A stretch of DNA of 5,114 nucleotides from JAGOUU01 sp964387745 (GCA_964387745.1 CAYLXL010000073.1:1-5114); one strand, 5' to 3'; shown: positions 1-4,780, counted from the first letter of the stretch. Made by a program: numbers and translations. Notes: generated by a model not told the origin, from the sequence alone.

Positions 1-42
1 GGTGTTTTGTGCTATCGCTATGGTGTTTTGTGCCGTAATTAT
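1..42 (-). repeat. 21-bp tandem repeat, two diverged copies
   Basis: Positions 1-21 and 22-42 both begin GGTGTTTTGTG on the plus strand and then diverge. The period is in phase with the minus-strand gene and encodes HNYGTKH then HSDSTKH. The array reaches the edge, so more copies may lie outside. Confidence 0.6.
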
Positions 43-742
43 GATGTTCCCTGCTGTCACTTCTTGTTCTGGTTATCATTTCCAGCTTCGGCGGCGATCC
101 AGACATTGAATGATAGTCTATGGAATCCAGTGAGAAATTTCTATTCAGCTTGCGCTCTGCTGGATCTAGTTCTGTATTCAACCATTCTGGGCAGTTTTGC
201 TGAAATAACGCTATTATATTTTTTGCCGCGTTGAGTAAACGTTTTGTTTGTGCCTCTTTCTCTAACTTAAAATACATATTAATATCTCCGTGAAATTCGC
301 TCGAAAGCATAGAATCATATCTTTTACGCAATACATCCATTACATGGGGATATCTTGACAATATAACGGCCCATCCTTTCACATAAACGCTGCCATCTAT
401 GTTGTTCTCATCCCCTCTCAGGAAACAGTTTAATGTAACTTTATATCGCATTAGGATATCCTTGCCAACACCATATATCGGGATCTCATCAATGAATGCA
501 GAATCCCATATCCACCAATGTAATCCGTCTTTATCGTTAATTTCTTGTGTTATGGGATTTTTCGGCTGTTGTCCCTTCCACGGAAATATTAAATACTCTT
601 TGCCATCTAACGGCAGGTAACGAAACCACATATGAAGCCGCGAGAATCTATTTACATCGTCAATAATTAACTTCTTCATCGCGCGATCATATCTTCGATA
701 TCGCTTCGCTTCATTATTCATTTCATTGCTTCGGTTAGACAT
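1..742 (-). CDS. Unknown protein, N-terminal 247 residues, cut by left edge
   Basis: The minus strand is open from an ATG at 742-740 to the left edge (247 full codons, no stop), so the C-terminus lies outside the window. This ATG is the first after an in-frame TGA about 70 bases upstream; the leader is AT-rich with no Shine-Dalgarno sequence. I do not recognise the family. Residues 1-25 are basic (EAKRYRRYDR, AMKKL). Residues 37-130 are aromatic-rich and look folded (LHMWFRYLPL, FPWKG, LHWWIWDSAF, VKGWAVI). Residues 130-185 look helical (VLRKRYDSML, LEKEAQTKRLLNAAKNII). From about residue 200 the chain turns low-complexity, rich in Ser, His, Lys and Thr, and ends at the edge in two seven-residue repeats, HNYGTKH and HSDSTKH. 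There is no signal peptide, membrane segment or zinc motif, so it is unrelated to the two Cys/His proteins to its right. Plus-strand ORFs across it are shadows. Confidence 0.85.
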   Translation of the reverse strand, partial: MSNRSNEMNNEAKRYRRYDRAMKKLIIDDVNRFSRLHMWFRYLPLDGKEYLIFPWKGQQPKNPITQEINDKDGLHWWIWDSAFIDEIPIYGVGKDILMRYKVTLNCFLRGDENNIDGSVYVKGWAVILSRYPHVMDVLRKRYDSMLSSEFHGDINMYFKLEKEAQTKRLLNAAKNIIALFQQNCPEWLNTELDPAERKLNRNFSLDSIDYHSMSGSPPKLEMITRTRSDSREHHNYGTKHHSDSTKH

Positions 743-897
743 ATCTATATATTGGTTTTCACCAAAGGTGATCGTAAAAAACGAACATTCACATTCTGAG
801 ATATCTAATCAAGGCGGCGAATAATACCGCTACGTCGTTCCTACAGGTCGTCGCTAGGCTGCTGTTCGCACCTACGATGCTCACTATCGCAGACGTC
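743..897. other. Leader of the left gene plus degraded repeat flank
   Basis: No gene is visible. The first 30 bases are the AT-rich leader of the minus-strand gene and include a small hairpin at 759-771 (stem TCACC, loop AAA). AAGGCGGCGA at 811-820 resembles the inner right-arm motif AAGGCGACGA of the element at the right end of the window, so it may be the remnant of a lost element copy. AGGTCGTCGCT at 845-855 recurs exactly at 4813-4823, in both cases just outside the left tip of a repeat copy. The bases between it and the tip differ: 42 unstructured bases here, and a perfect hairpin in the other copy. Confidence 0.45.
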
Positions 898-1022
898 GCT
901 CCTCCCCTGTACTGATGTGTTTAATAGAGGCTAACACTCGCTTTGCTCGTCACCTAATGTATTCAGGCCCGTTGGCAGCCGATCACCTTCGGTGATCACG
1001 AAAATACGGATGCGTGGCGAGC
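898..1022. mobile_element. Short MITE-like repeat, copy A
   Basis: The left end starts GCTCCTCCCCTGTACTGAT and the block to about 976 matches the left arms at 4852-4932 and 3179-3265. Shared anchors are the tip, GGCTAA, CTCGCTTTGCTCGTC and the end CAGGCCCGTTGGC. The right end GGCGAGC at 1016-1022 is the inverse of the tip form GCTCGCC seen in other copies. A GATCACC hairpin (981-997) sits in the middle. At about 125 bp and without coding capacity, it looks like an internally deleted non-autonomous element. The boundaries are my best reading; target-site duplications are not clear. Confidence 0.5.
981..997. repeat. Triloop hairpin, GATCACC stem, loop TTC
   Basis: GATCACC and GGTGATC form a perfect 7-bp stem around TTC; on the minus strand the loop is GAA closed by C-G. 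The same stem recurs at 1056, 1516 and 3285. Confidence 0.75.
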
Positions 1023-1025
1023 CGA

Positions 1026-1046
1026 GCAAAGGTCGGAGACCTTTGC
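1026..1046. repeat. Triloop hairpin, 9-bp stem, loop GGA
   Basis: GCAAAGGTC and GACCTTTGC pair perfectly around GGA. It lies between GGCGAGCCGAGC and GCGGCGCAGCC, a position occupied by an unrelated hairpin in the inverted copy at 3313-3330. Confidence 0.75.
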
Positions 1047-1055
1047 GGCGCAGCC

Positions 1056-1072
1056 GATCACCGAAGGTGATC
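1056..1072. repeat. Triloop hairpin, GATCACC stem, loop GAA
   Basis: Same 7-bp stem as at 981 but with the loop in the opposite orientation (GAA instead of TTC). It is followed by a run of seven A, mirrored by a T run beside the inverted copy at 3285-3301. Confidence 0.75.
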
Positions 1073-1081
1073 ACAAAAAAA

Positions 1082-1466
1082 CCGCGACGCACGGACAACA
1101 TTTCTGCTGTATTTTTTCATTTATTCAATGGACATTTACATTGGCACGCTCGGTGACTATTTCACCATGCTGTCCCGTTGTAAATGCTTGACCCATCGAA
1201 CCAGGCATTTGGTTCGCGTCTTGCCTGGCCTGCACTAAACGTGTAGGGCTCTAATGATTAAATCACCGCACATCATACATGCACGTTGCCACGCATATTG
1301 CATTCCGTACGCTGTATACCGCATACTACATACTACATACATAACTGGGTCTGTGCACCCGTATGATATCTTTCATGAGAATTTGCATTCCAATTTATAA
1401 TGTGGAACAATGGCTCTCAATTACACCATATTTTTATATAATACTGCGACATCGAAATGTTTAATT
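1082..1466. other. Repeat-free island, no convincing gene
   Basis: This stretch lacks the hairpins and tip motifs that fill the rest of the intergenic region. The longest readings are small: a plus-strand ATG frame at 1128-1238 (36 codons) and a minus-strand frame ending at TGA 1127-1125, open back to a TAG near 1251, with an internal ATG at 1208 (MPGSMGQAFTTGQHGEIV...). The minus reading has a protein-like composition and could be a gene remnant, but it is short, overlaps the plus frame and has no recognisable motif. A stem CCAGGCA / TGCCTGG spans 1201-1228; I tried to fold a tRNA around it and could not. Confidence 0.4.
1322..1342. repeat. CATACTA microsatellite-like tract
   Basis: Three successive 7-base units at 1322-1342, CATACTA twice and CATACAT once, lie in an AT-rich, CATAC-rich stretch. 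It is short and probably slippage-derived. Confidence 0.5.
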
Positions 1467-1501
1467 GATATTTCTTGGTCGCTTTGCTCCCGCGAAATAT
1501 C
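1467..1501. repeat. Hairpin with nested GCTTTGC minihairpin
   Basis: GATATTTC (1467-1474) pairs perfectly with GAAATATC (1494-1501). The intervening sequence contains GCTTTGC, a two-base stem around TTT. It marks the change from the unique island to repeat-rich DNA. Confidence 0.55.
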
Positions 1502-1514
1502 TGCTGCGCGCTAG

Positions 1515-1533
1515 TGATCACCTTCGGTGATCA
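1515..1533. repeat. Triloop hairpin, TGATCACC stem, loop TTC
   Basis: TGATCACC and GGTGATCA form a perfect 8-bp stem around TTC. It is the third GATCACC-family hairpin in the window and has the same loop orientation as the one at 981. Confidence 0.75.
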
Positions 1534-1606
1534 TCCTCCGTCGCGGTATAGCCCTTCGCTACGCTCGGTCTATACTCGCTTACTCGGCCCGCTCCGCGGC
1601 GTCGCT

Positions 1607-1740
1607 GCTCGCCCAATACTGTACTGTGTAAAAATTCATCCAGAATAATGTCGCGCTATAGTGTTAGATTGCATTTCTGGATTGTTTTAAGCCGTTCTAA
1701 GGGTATCGCGCGATATTATAAAAGATGAGTATGCGGCGAG
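1607..1740. mobile_element. Compact 134-bp inverted-repeat element, copy D
   Basis: The left tip GCTCGCCCAATACT (1607-1620) is mirrored by AGTATGCGGCGAG (1728-1740). Further in, AGAATAATGTCGCGC is mirrored by GCGCGATATTATAA. The centre (about 1660-1705, ATAGTGTTAGAT ... GTTTTAAGCCGTTCTAAGGGTAT) aligns with the centre of the element at the right edge (4983-5031), so both belong to one family. There is no coding capacity. It fits a non-autonomous MITE-like palindrome; the transposase that would move it is not in the window. Confidence 0.55.
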
Positions 1741-1743
1741 GTG

Positions 1744-1762
1744 ACGCTCCGGAGGAGTGCGT
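1744..1762. repeat. Hairpin with loop GGA, one-base bulge
   Basis: ACGCTCC pairs with GGAG-T-GCGT around GGA, with a single unpaired T. It lies directly outside the right tip of the 1607-1740 element. Confidence 0.5.
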
Positions 1763-1814
1763 AGCGAGGTCGAGCACGACGCCCAACGCTACGCTTTTGG
1801 GCTAGAGCGGAGAC

Positions 1815-1831
1815 GATTGCCGAAGGCAATC
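1815..1831. repeat. Triloop hairpin, GATTGCC stem, loop GAA
   Basis: GATTGCC and GGCAATC form a perfect 7-bp stem around GAA. The outer stem is related to the GATTGC hairpins at 3416 and 3495, which carry GTA loops. Confidence 0.7.
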
Positions 1832-1840
1832 AGCGAAGCA

Positions 1841-1857
1841 GTCAAGCGTAGCTTGAC
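1841..1857. repeat. Triloop hairpin, GTCAAGC stem, loop GTA
   Basis: GTCAAGC and GCTTGAC form a perfect 7-bp stem around GTA. It sits ten bases after the 1815-1831 hairpin in the hairpin series leading to the plus-strand Cys/His gene. Confidence 0.7.
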
Positions 1858-1870
1858 CTAGCCGAAGCCA

Positions 1871-1911
1871 TTGTTACGAGCGAAGCGCCAACGGCGCGCA
1901 GCAAGTAACAA
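1871..1911. repeat. Nested palindrome just upstream of the plus-strand gene
   Basis: TTGTTAC (1871-1877) pairs with GTAACAA (1905-1911). Inside it GCGCC and GGCGC pair around AAC (1885-1897), one of the few loops not of GNA type. The palindrome ends 19 bases before the ATG at 1931 and its right arm runs into the leader motif shared by both paralogues. Confidence 0.6.
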
Positions 1912-1918
1912 ATTGAAT
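1907..1918 (+). promoter_or_regulatory. Leader motif AACAAATTGAAT shared by the paralogues
   Basis: AACAAATTGAAT lies 12 bases before the ATG at 1931. The minus-strand paralogue has AACAAATTTGAAT 18 bases before its ATG. Conservation between paralogues diverged in protein sequence suggests a promoter element or a shared repeat boundary; which one is not decidable here. Confidence 0.35.
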
Positions 1919-1930
1919 TACATATAACGT

Positions 1931-3124
1931 ATGTATAGTTCAATCATGAAGCTCGTAAAAGCTGATTTAAGATGTATTGGGTCCGCATGTTGTGAATATC
2001 ATTCCGATTATTTCATAATATTCGAGTGTAAAGCATGTAAAATAGATGTTTCCATAAAATATGCTACCTTACTAAAGGCTGAATCATACAATATACGCGA
2101 TAATGTAGAAAAAAATGTATTTGCCCCATTGATCGCGTATCATAAAGGAATTCATAAAAAAGAAATCACTTATGAAGCCGATGTAAAAGAAAAAAGGAAG
2201 GAAATTGTTAGAAAGAAACATGCAAAAGGACAGGGAGGAAGATATGCTCCTAAATTCAGGTCGGGTGATTATATTATGTTAGATTCTTGTAAATGTAAAC
2301 ATTGTGATGGGGACCTAAATATGGGCGGTTGGGCAAATGTAGAGTTATTGAACACGCATCGTTGGAGTAGCGCATATACATCGGCGAAAAAAGCCATTAC
2401 AAATACTGTTGCCAAGCATTTGATTGCCGGATGTGAAGAATGGAAAAAGACCAATAATGTGAATAGTGATGAGGCCCGCAATAATTCCGAACAATATTTG
2501 CGCACCATGGAATTTCTATCAAAACAGGTTGAAATCAAACCAAAACATAAAGAGATACATGGGCCGAAAAGATTGGACAATGTGCTATTTTGGGTAGAAA
2601 AAAGCGAATGTGGAGGGTTTTACAAAGCCGGTTGCAATATTTGCAAAGAAGTTCGTTCAAACTATCAAAAATTGAGATATGCCGCAAATACTATGTATGA
2701 TGATATTATGAAATTTCACTTTAAACGCCGTGGTGTGAAGAGGAGTGTTCTAGATCTCATTACCCCGGCTCATAAAACAATATCAAAGGAAACATGGCAT
2801 GAGGACAGCGAAGATGGCGCATTTATAGTTAGCGGATTTATTACTCGAATTAACTCGTATAAATGTATTATATGCGGAATAGAATATGAATCGAGTAAAG
2901 TCCCGGACACGAGTTTGGTAATTTCACACTTCGGGAAATGTATGATGGTATGTAAAGATAGAAACAATATTAATAGAAATGTGACCATGCACAATGGCAA
3001 AAAATCAGGGACCTCATGTGAAGTATTATCTTATCTAGGCACAACCATAGACGCCGAAGACGATAGAGAATATTTCGACGAGGATATTGACGATGAATCA
3101 GACGAGGACGACAGTTTCGTGTGA
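1931..3124 (+). CDS. Four-module Cys/His protein, paralogue 1 (putative zinc-binding)
   Basis: 397 residues from ATG 1931 to TGA 3122-3124; a second in-frame ATG is codon 6. I do not recognise a named family, but four C-x2-C ... H units are visible. Module 1: C15, C20, C21, H24, C33, C36, then H71 and H75 (C-x4-CC-x2-H-x8-C-x2-C-K). Module 2: C120, C122, C125, H163, C168. Module 3: C227, C235, C238, H263. Module 4: C312, C315, H333, C337. A lysine/arginine-rich stretch at 86-99 (KEKRK, RKKH) could bind nucleic acid or act as a nuclear localisation signal. Residues 374-394 form a very acidic tail absent from the paralogue. There is no signal peptide or membrane segment. The convergent gene at 3656-4762 matches module by module, with conserved DN-x-LF-x-V before module 3 and D-[LF]-I-x-P-A after it. 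Metal binding and nucleic-acid binding are inferred. The stop codon lies inside a perfect hairpin. Minus-strand ORFs across the gene are shadows. Confidence 0.92.
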   Translation: MYSSIMKLVKADLRCIGSACCEYHSDYFIIFECKACKIDVSIKYATLLKAESYNIRDNVEKNVFAPLIAYHKGIHKKEITYEADVKEKRKEIVRKKHAKGQGGRYAPKFRSGDYIMLDSCKCKHCDGDLNMGGWANVELLNTHRWSSAYTSAKKAITNTVAKHLIAGCEEWKKTNNVNSDEARNNSEQYLRTMEFLSKQVEIKPKHKEIHGPKRLDNVLFWVEKSECGGFYKAGCNICKEVRSNYQKLRYAANTMYDDIMKFHFKRRGVKRSVLDLITPAHKTISKETWHEDSEDGAFIVSGFITRINSYKCIICGIEYESSKVPDTSLVISHFGKCMMVCKDRNNINRNVTMHNGKKSGTSCEVLSYLGTTIDAEDDREYFDEDIDDESDEDDSFV

Positions 3125-3141
3125 GGAGCGAAGCTCCTCAC
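3121..3141. terminator. Perfect 9-bp hairpin containing the stop codon
   Basis: GTGAGGAGC (3121-3129) pairs perfectly with GCTCCTCAC (3133-3141) around GAA. The TGA stop of the plus-strand gene (3122-3124) is in the left arm. In Mimivirus, mRNA 3' ends map to hairpins just past genes, so a transcript-end role is plausible; the loop is also the stable DNA type C(GAA)G. No T run follows, so it is not a bacterial intrinsic terminator. Confidence 0.55.
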
Positions 3142-3157
3142 TTGCTGCGCTCCTAGC

Positions 3158-3170
3158 GAACCTTCGGTTC
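3158..3170. repeat. Triloop hairpin, GAACC stem, loop TTC
   Basis: GAACC and GGTTC pair around TTC, just outside the left tip of the composite element. The hairpin at 3315-3327 has the inverted stem order (GGTTC, TTC, GAACC). Confidence 0.6.
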
Positions 3171-3284
3171 ACTTCGGTGCTCGCCCATACTGATCTGTAT
3201 AAGATTGCGTATCAATAGGCTAATTCTCGCTTTGCTCGTCGCCTGATGATTCCAGATCAGTTGGCCGAAGTTGATATTTTTTGT

Positions 3285-3301
3285 GATCACCTCCGGTGAT
3301 C
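3285..3301. repeat. Triloop hairpin, GATCACC stem, loop TCC
   Basis: Fourth GATCACC hairpin, here with loop TCC (GGA on the other strand). The 30 bases 3283-3312 are the reverse complement of 1045-1074 apart from one base, which lies in the loop. Confidence 0.75.
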
Positions 3302-3314
3302 GGCTGCGCCGCGG

Positions 3315-3327
3315 GGTTCTTCGAACC
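3315..3327. repeat. Triloop hairpin, GGTTC stem, loop TTC
   Basis: GGTTC and GAACC pair around TTC. It fills the slot that holds a different hairpin (AAAGGTC, GGA, GACCTTT) in the inverted copy at 1028-1044. Confidence 0.65.
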
Positions 3328-3415
3328 ACCGCTCGGCTCGCCCCACACTGATATTGCATAAATGCGGCAATATGTTACATTAACATAAAAAGGCCGTTTG
3401 AGCTAATCTAAGACT

Positions 3416-3428
3416 ATTGCGTAGCAAT
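3416..3428. repeat. Triloop hairpin, ATTGC stem, loop GTA
   Basis: ATTGC and GCAAT pair around GTA, followed by a run of A. It lies in the region where copy B simply reads GGTATTGCCGG. Confidence 0.55.
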
Positions 3429-3494
3429 CAAAAAAAAATAGTGATCGGCCGGCCATCAACAGCCAGCAGACATGTATGATTAAGGCGACAAGGA

Positions 3495-3509
3495 GATTGC
3501 GTAGCAATC
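3495..3509. repeat. Inserted triloop hairpin, GATTGC stem, loop GTA
   Basis: GATTGC and GCAATC pair around GTA. Compared with copy B, which reads AAGGCGACGAGTG (5101-5113), copy C has 23 extra bases at 3490-3512 holding this hairpin, and CGAC is repeated on both sides (3486-3489 and 3509-3512). Confidence 0.65.
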
Positions 3510-3569
3510 GACGAGTGTTGGCCGCCAGCTAAACATATCCGTATAATGAATTCAGTGGCGAGCACCGAC

Positions 3570-3590
3570 GTGAGCACCTACGGTGCTCAC
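3570..3590. repeat. Triloop hairpin, 9-bp stem, loop TAC
   Basis: GTGAGCACC and GGTGCTCAC pair perfectly around TAC (GTA on the minus strand). It lies just outside the right tip of copy C. Confidence 0.7.
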
Positions 3591-3602
3591 TAGAGCGCAG
3601 CC

Positions 3603-3676
3603 GATAGTTTGTTGCAAGATAATCATGAGCGAAGCATCGGAGATGCGAGCGTTGATTAATCGCGCAACAAACTATC
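3603..3676. terminator. Long palindrome overlapping the 3' end of the minus-strand gene
   Basis: GATAGTTTGTTGC (3603-3615) pairs perfectly with GCAACAAACTATC (3664-3676). Further pairing occurs inward, with a central triloop hairpin at 3634-3646 (GCATC, GGA, GATGC). The TAA stop (3658-3656) and the codons for the last residues, including DSLLRD, lie within the palindrome. Like the 3121-3141 hairpin this fits a gene-end signal, and the inverted arms could also form a cruciform. Confidence 0.6.
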
Positions 3677-4762
3677 TTCCCACGGAACGTGTTCCGGATC
3701 GTTAGGAATTACTTTTTCATTCGTCTCAGACTTTAAATCTGAAAATGGTTCAATTCCGGTCCATTTCTTTGTATGTGTTGATATGTTCTTCGGAATCCCC
3801 CGCATACACTCTTTCACATGACTTAATACTTCATCCTTTGAAGGAATGCTATCATATTCTTGTTTGCAAATTATGCAAGACCAATTATGTTTTTCTGTGT
3901 AATATTCAGGATACTCGTCCCAATATCCAGAAGCGGACTTTACAACCATACTTGCGGGGAATATAAAATCTACATAACTGCCGCTTATTCTCGGCAATAA
4001 TTGATTTAAATGCTCGGATAGTATTTGGCAATATATGCTCGACAATGCTAACCTTTCCTGCTTATATCCTGTTTGCATTCCGCATATTTTGCACGTAGCA
4101 ATGAATGCCCCCCTACACGGGGTAGATTTCACGTTAAACAAGAAATTGTCATGTTCTATTAATTTGTCATATGATCTTTCCTTATCATATATGTTATTGT
4201 TCAATGTTGTTCCTTTGAATCGTTTAGGATATTTTTTATCGTATTCAGAGAAGAATTCTTTCACCATATTTTGGGAAGCGGAGATTAGATCATTGCCCTC
4301 TCCATCAAAAGCAAGGCTAGCCATAAATTTATCACATTCGGTCATAATATGCTTGTATATTTTCTTTTCTTTCACCAACCACGAAGGCTCACCATATTTT
4401 TGTTCACAATAAGAACAAACAGCCCAATCATAGTCAATTGCAGCTGCATCAATCACATTGGGGAAGTTGGAATGTATTACTTTGTGATCTTCTATAATTT
4501 TTTTGCATCTGCTTTCCAGATCTAACGAATCATCATATCTTAGATATACTTCCCCGGTAAAGGGTCCTTCCGGACAATCGGTTTTTTCGAAGTGGAAGGT
4601 CCATTTCACCTTACAAACATTGCATGATATTGTACAATACATATCATAATGATTCTTGCAGCAAATTGATCTTTTACACGTGGTTTTTTTGCCAACCCCC
4701 ACGCCGATGTCGGGGTCATATGGGAATTCTTGTAAAAATGCTTGTTTTTCTCGTCTATTCAT
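3656..4762 (-). CDS. Four-module Cys/His protein, paralogue 2 (putative zinc-binding)
   Basis: 368 residues from ATG 4762-4760 to TAA 3658-3656. The frame is open upstream to a TTG at 4786, but ATG is preferred because the other two genes use it and the shared leader motif then lies upstream. Modules: C29, C34, C35, H38, C47, C50 then H93 and H97; C116, C119, H138, C143; C216, C224, C227, H251 (with C245); C296, C299, H315, C319. The first has the same C-x4-CC-x2-H-x8-C-x2-C-K spacing as the convergent plus-strand paralogue, and both have H-K-x-I-H at its end. DN-x-LF-x-V before module 3 and D-[LF]-I-x-P-A after it are also shared. It lacks the paralogue's basic stretch and acidic tail. Its C-terminal codons are supplied by a palindrome arm, so the ending may have been remodelled by repeat insertion. 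Function is unknown; zinc binding is inferred from spacing. Plus-strand ORFs across it are shadows. Confidence 0.92.
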   Translation of the reverse strand: MNRREKQAFLQEFPYDPDIGVGVGKKTTCKRSICCKNHYDMYCTISCNVCKVKWTFHFEKTDCPEGPFTGEVYLRYDDSLDLESRCKKIIEDHKVIHSNFPNVIDAAAIDYDWAVCSYCEQKYGEPSWLVKEKKIYKHIMTECDKFMASLAFDGEGNDLISASQNMVKEFFSEYDKKYPKRFKGTTLNNNIYDKERSYDKLIEHDNFLFNVKSTPCRGAFIATCKICGMQTGYKQERLALSSIYCQILSEHLNQLLPRISGSYVDFIFPASMVVKSASGYWDEYPEYYTEKHNWSCIICKQEYDSIPSKDEVLSHVKECMRGIPKNISTHTKKWTGIEPFSDLKSETNEKVIPNDPEHVPWEDSLLRD

Positions 4763-4780
4763 TATGAAAAATGGTGGTGG

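Larger units (their letters stand above)
1502..1903. repeat. 10-bp inverted repeat bracketing the second repeat block
   Basis: TGCTGCGCGC at 1502-1511 is the exact reverse complement of GCGCGCAGCA at 1894-1903. Between them lie hairpins, the compact element at 1607-1740 and more hairpins, so the pair may be the outer ends of a compound element. The motif is GC-rich and chance is not excluded. Confidence 0.35.
3179..3563. mobile_element. Composite MITE-like element between the paralogues, copy C
   Basis: The left tip GCTCGCCCATACTGAT (3179-3194) is mirrored by the right tip ATTCAGTGGCGAGC at the far end. The arms of roughly 85-105 bp are imperfectly complementary, with anchors CTCG, GTCGCCT, ATGAT and TTGGC. 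The left arm matches copies A and B. A second left-type tip, GCTCGCCCCACACTGAT, begins at 3336, so the structure is composite: either one element carrying an insert or two abutting elements. The centre AAAGGCCGTTTGAGCTAATCTAAG aligns with the centre of copy B. At least four hairpins are embedded. There is no coding capacity. Confidence 0.5.

Noticed and set aside
7..620. Plus-strand ORFs at 7-234 and 399-620
   Set aside because: They overlap the continuous minus-strand frame 742-1, which has consistent protein-like composition; the plus readings lack a sensible leader and look like shadows.
689..701. ATATC-TTC-GATAT hairpin inside the left gene
   Set aside because: It matches the triloop pattern but has only a 5-bp AT-rich stem within coding sequence, so chance is likely; not counted in the family.
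1140..1240. Possible tRNA around GGTTCG at about 1209
   Set aside because: A CCAGGCA/TGCCTGG stem exists but its loop is 14 nt and no acceptor, D or anticodon arms could be assembled on either strand.
1467..1911. CRISPR array
   Set aside because: The repeated units are self-complementary hairpins with changing stems and irregular spacing; there are no constant direct repeats with similar-length spacers and no cas genes.
2269..3000. Minus-strand ORFs inside the plus-strand Cys/His gene
   Set aside because: Shadows of a frame whose motifs are conserved in the paralogue.
3121..3141. Bacterial rho-independent terminator
   Set aside because: No T run follows the hairpin, and none of the genes has a bacterial ribosome-binding site.
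3153..3359. Minus-strand ORF of 68 codons in the composite repeat
   Set aside because: It is built almost entirely from hairpins and element tips; composition follows the repeats and there is no leader.
4035..4412. Plus-strand ORF of 125 codons
   Set aside because: It lies opposite the minus-strand Cys/His gene, whose Cys/His spacing is conserved in its paralogue; the plus frame has no independent support.
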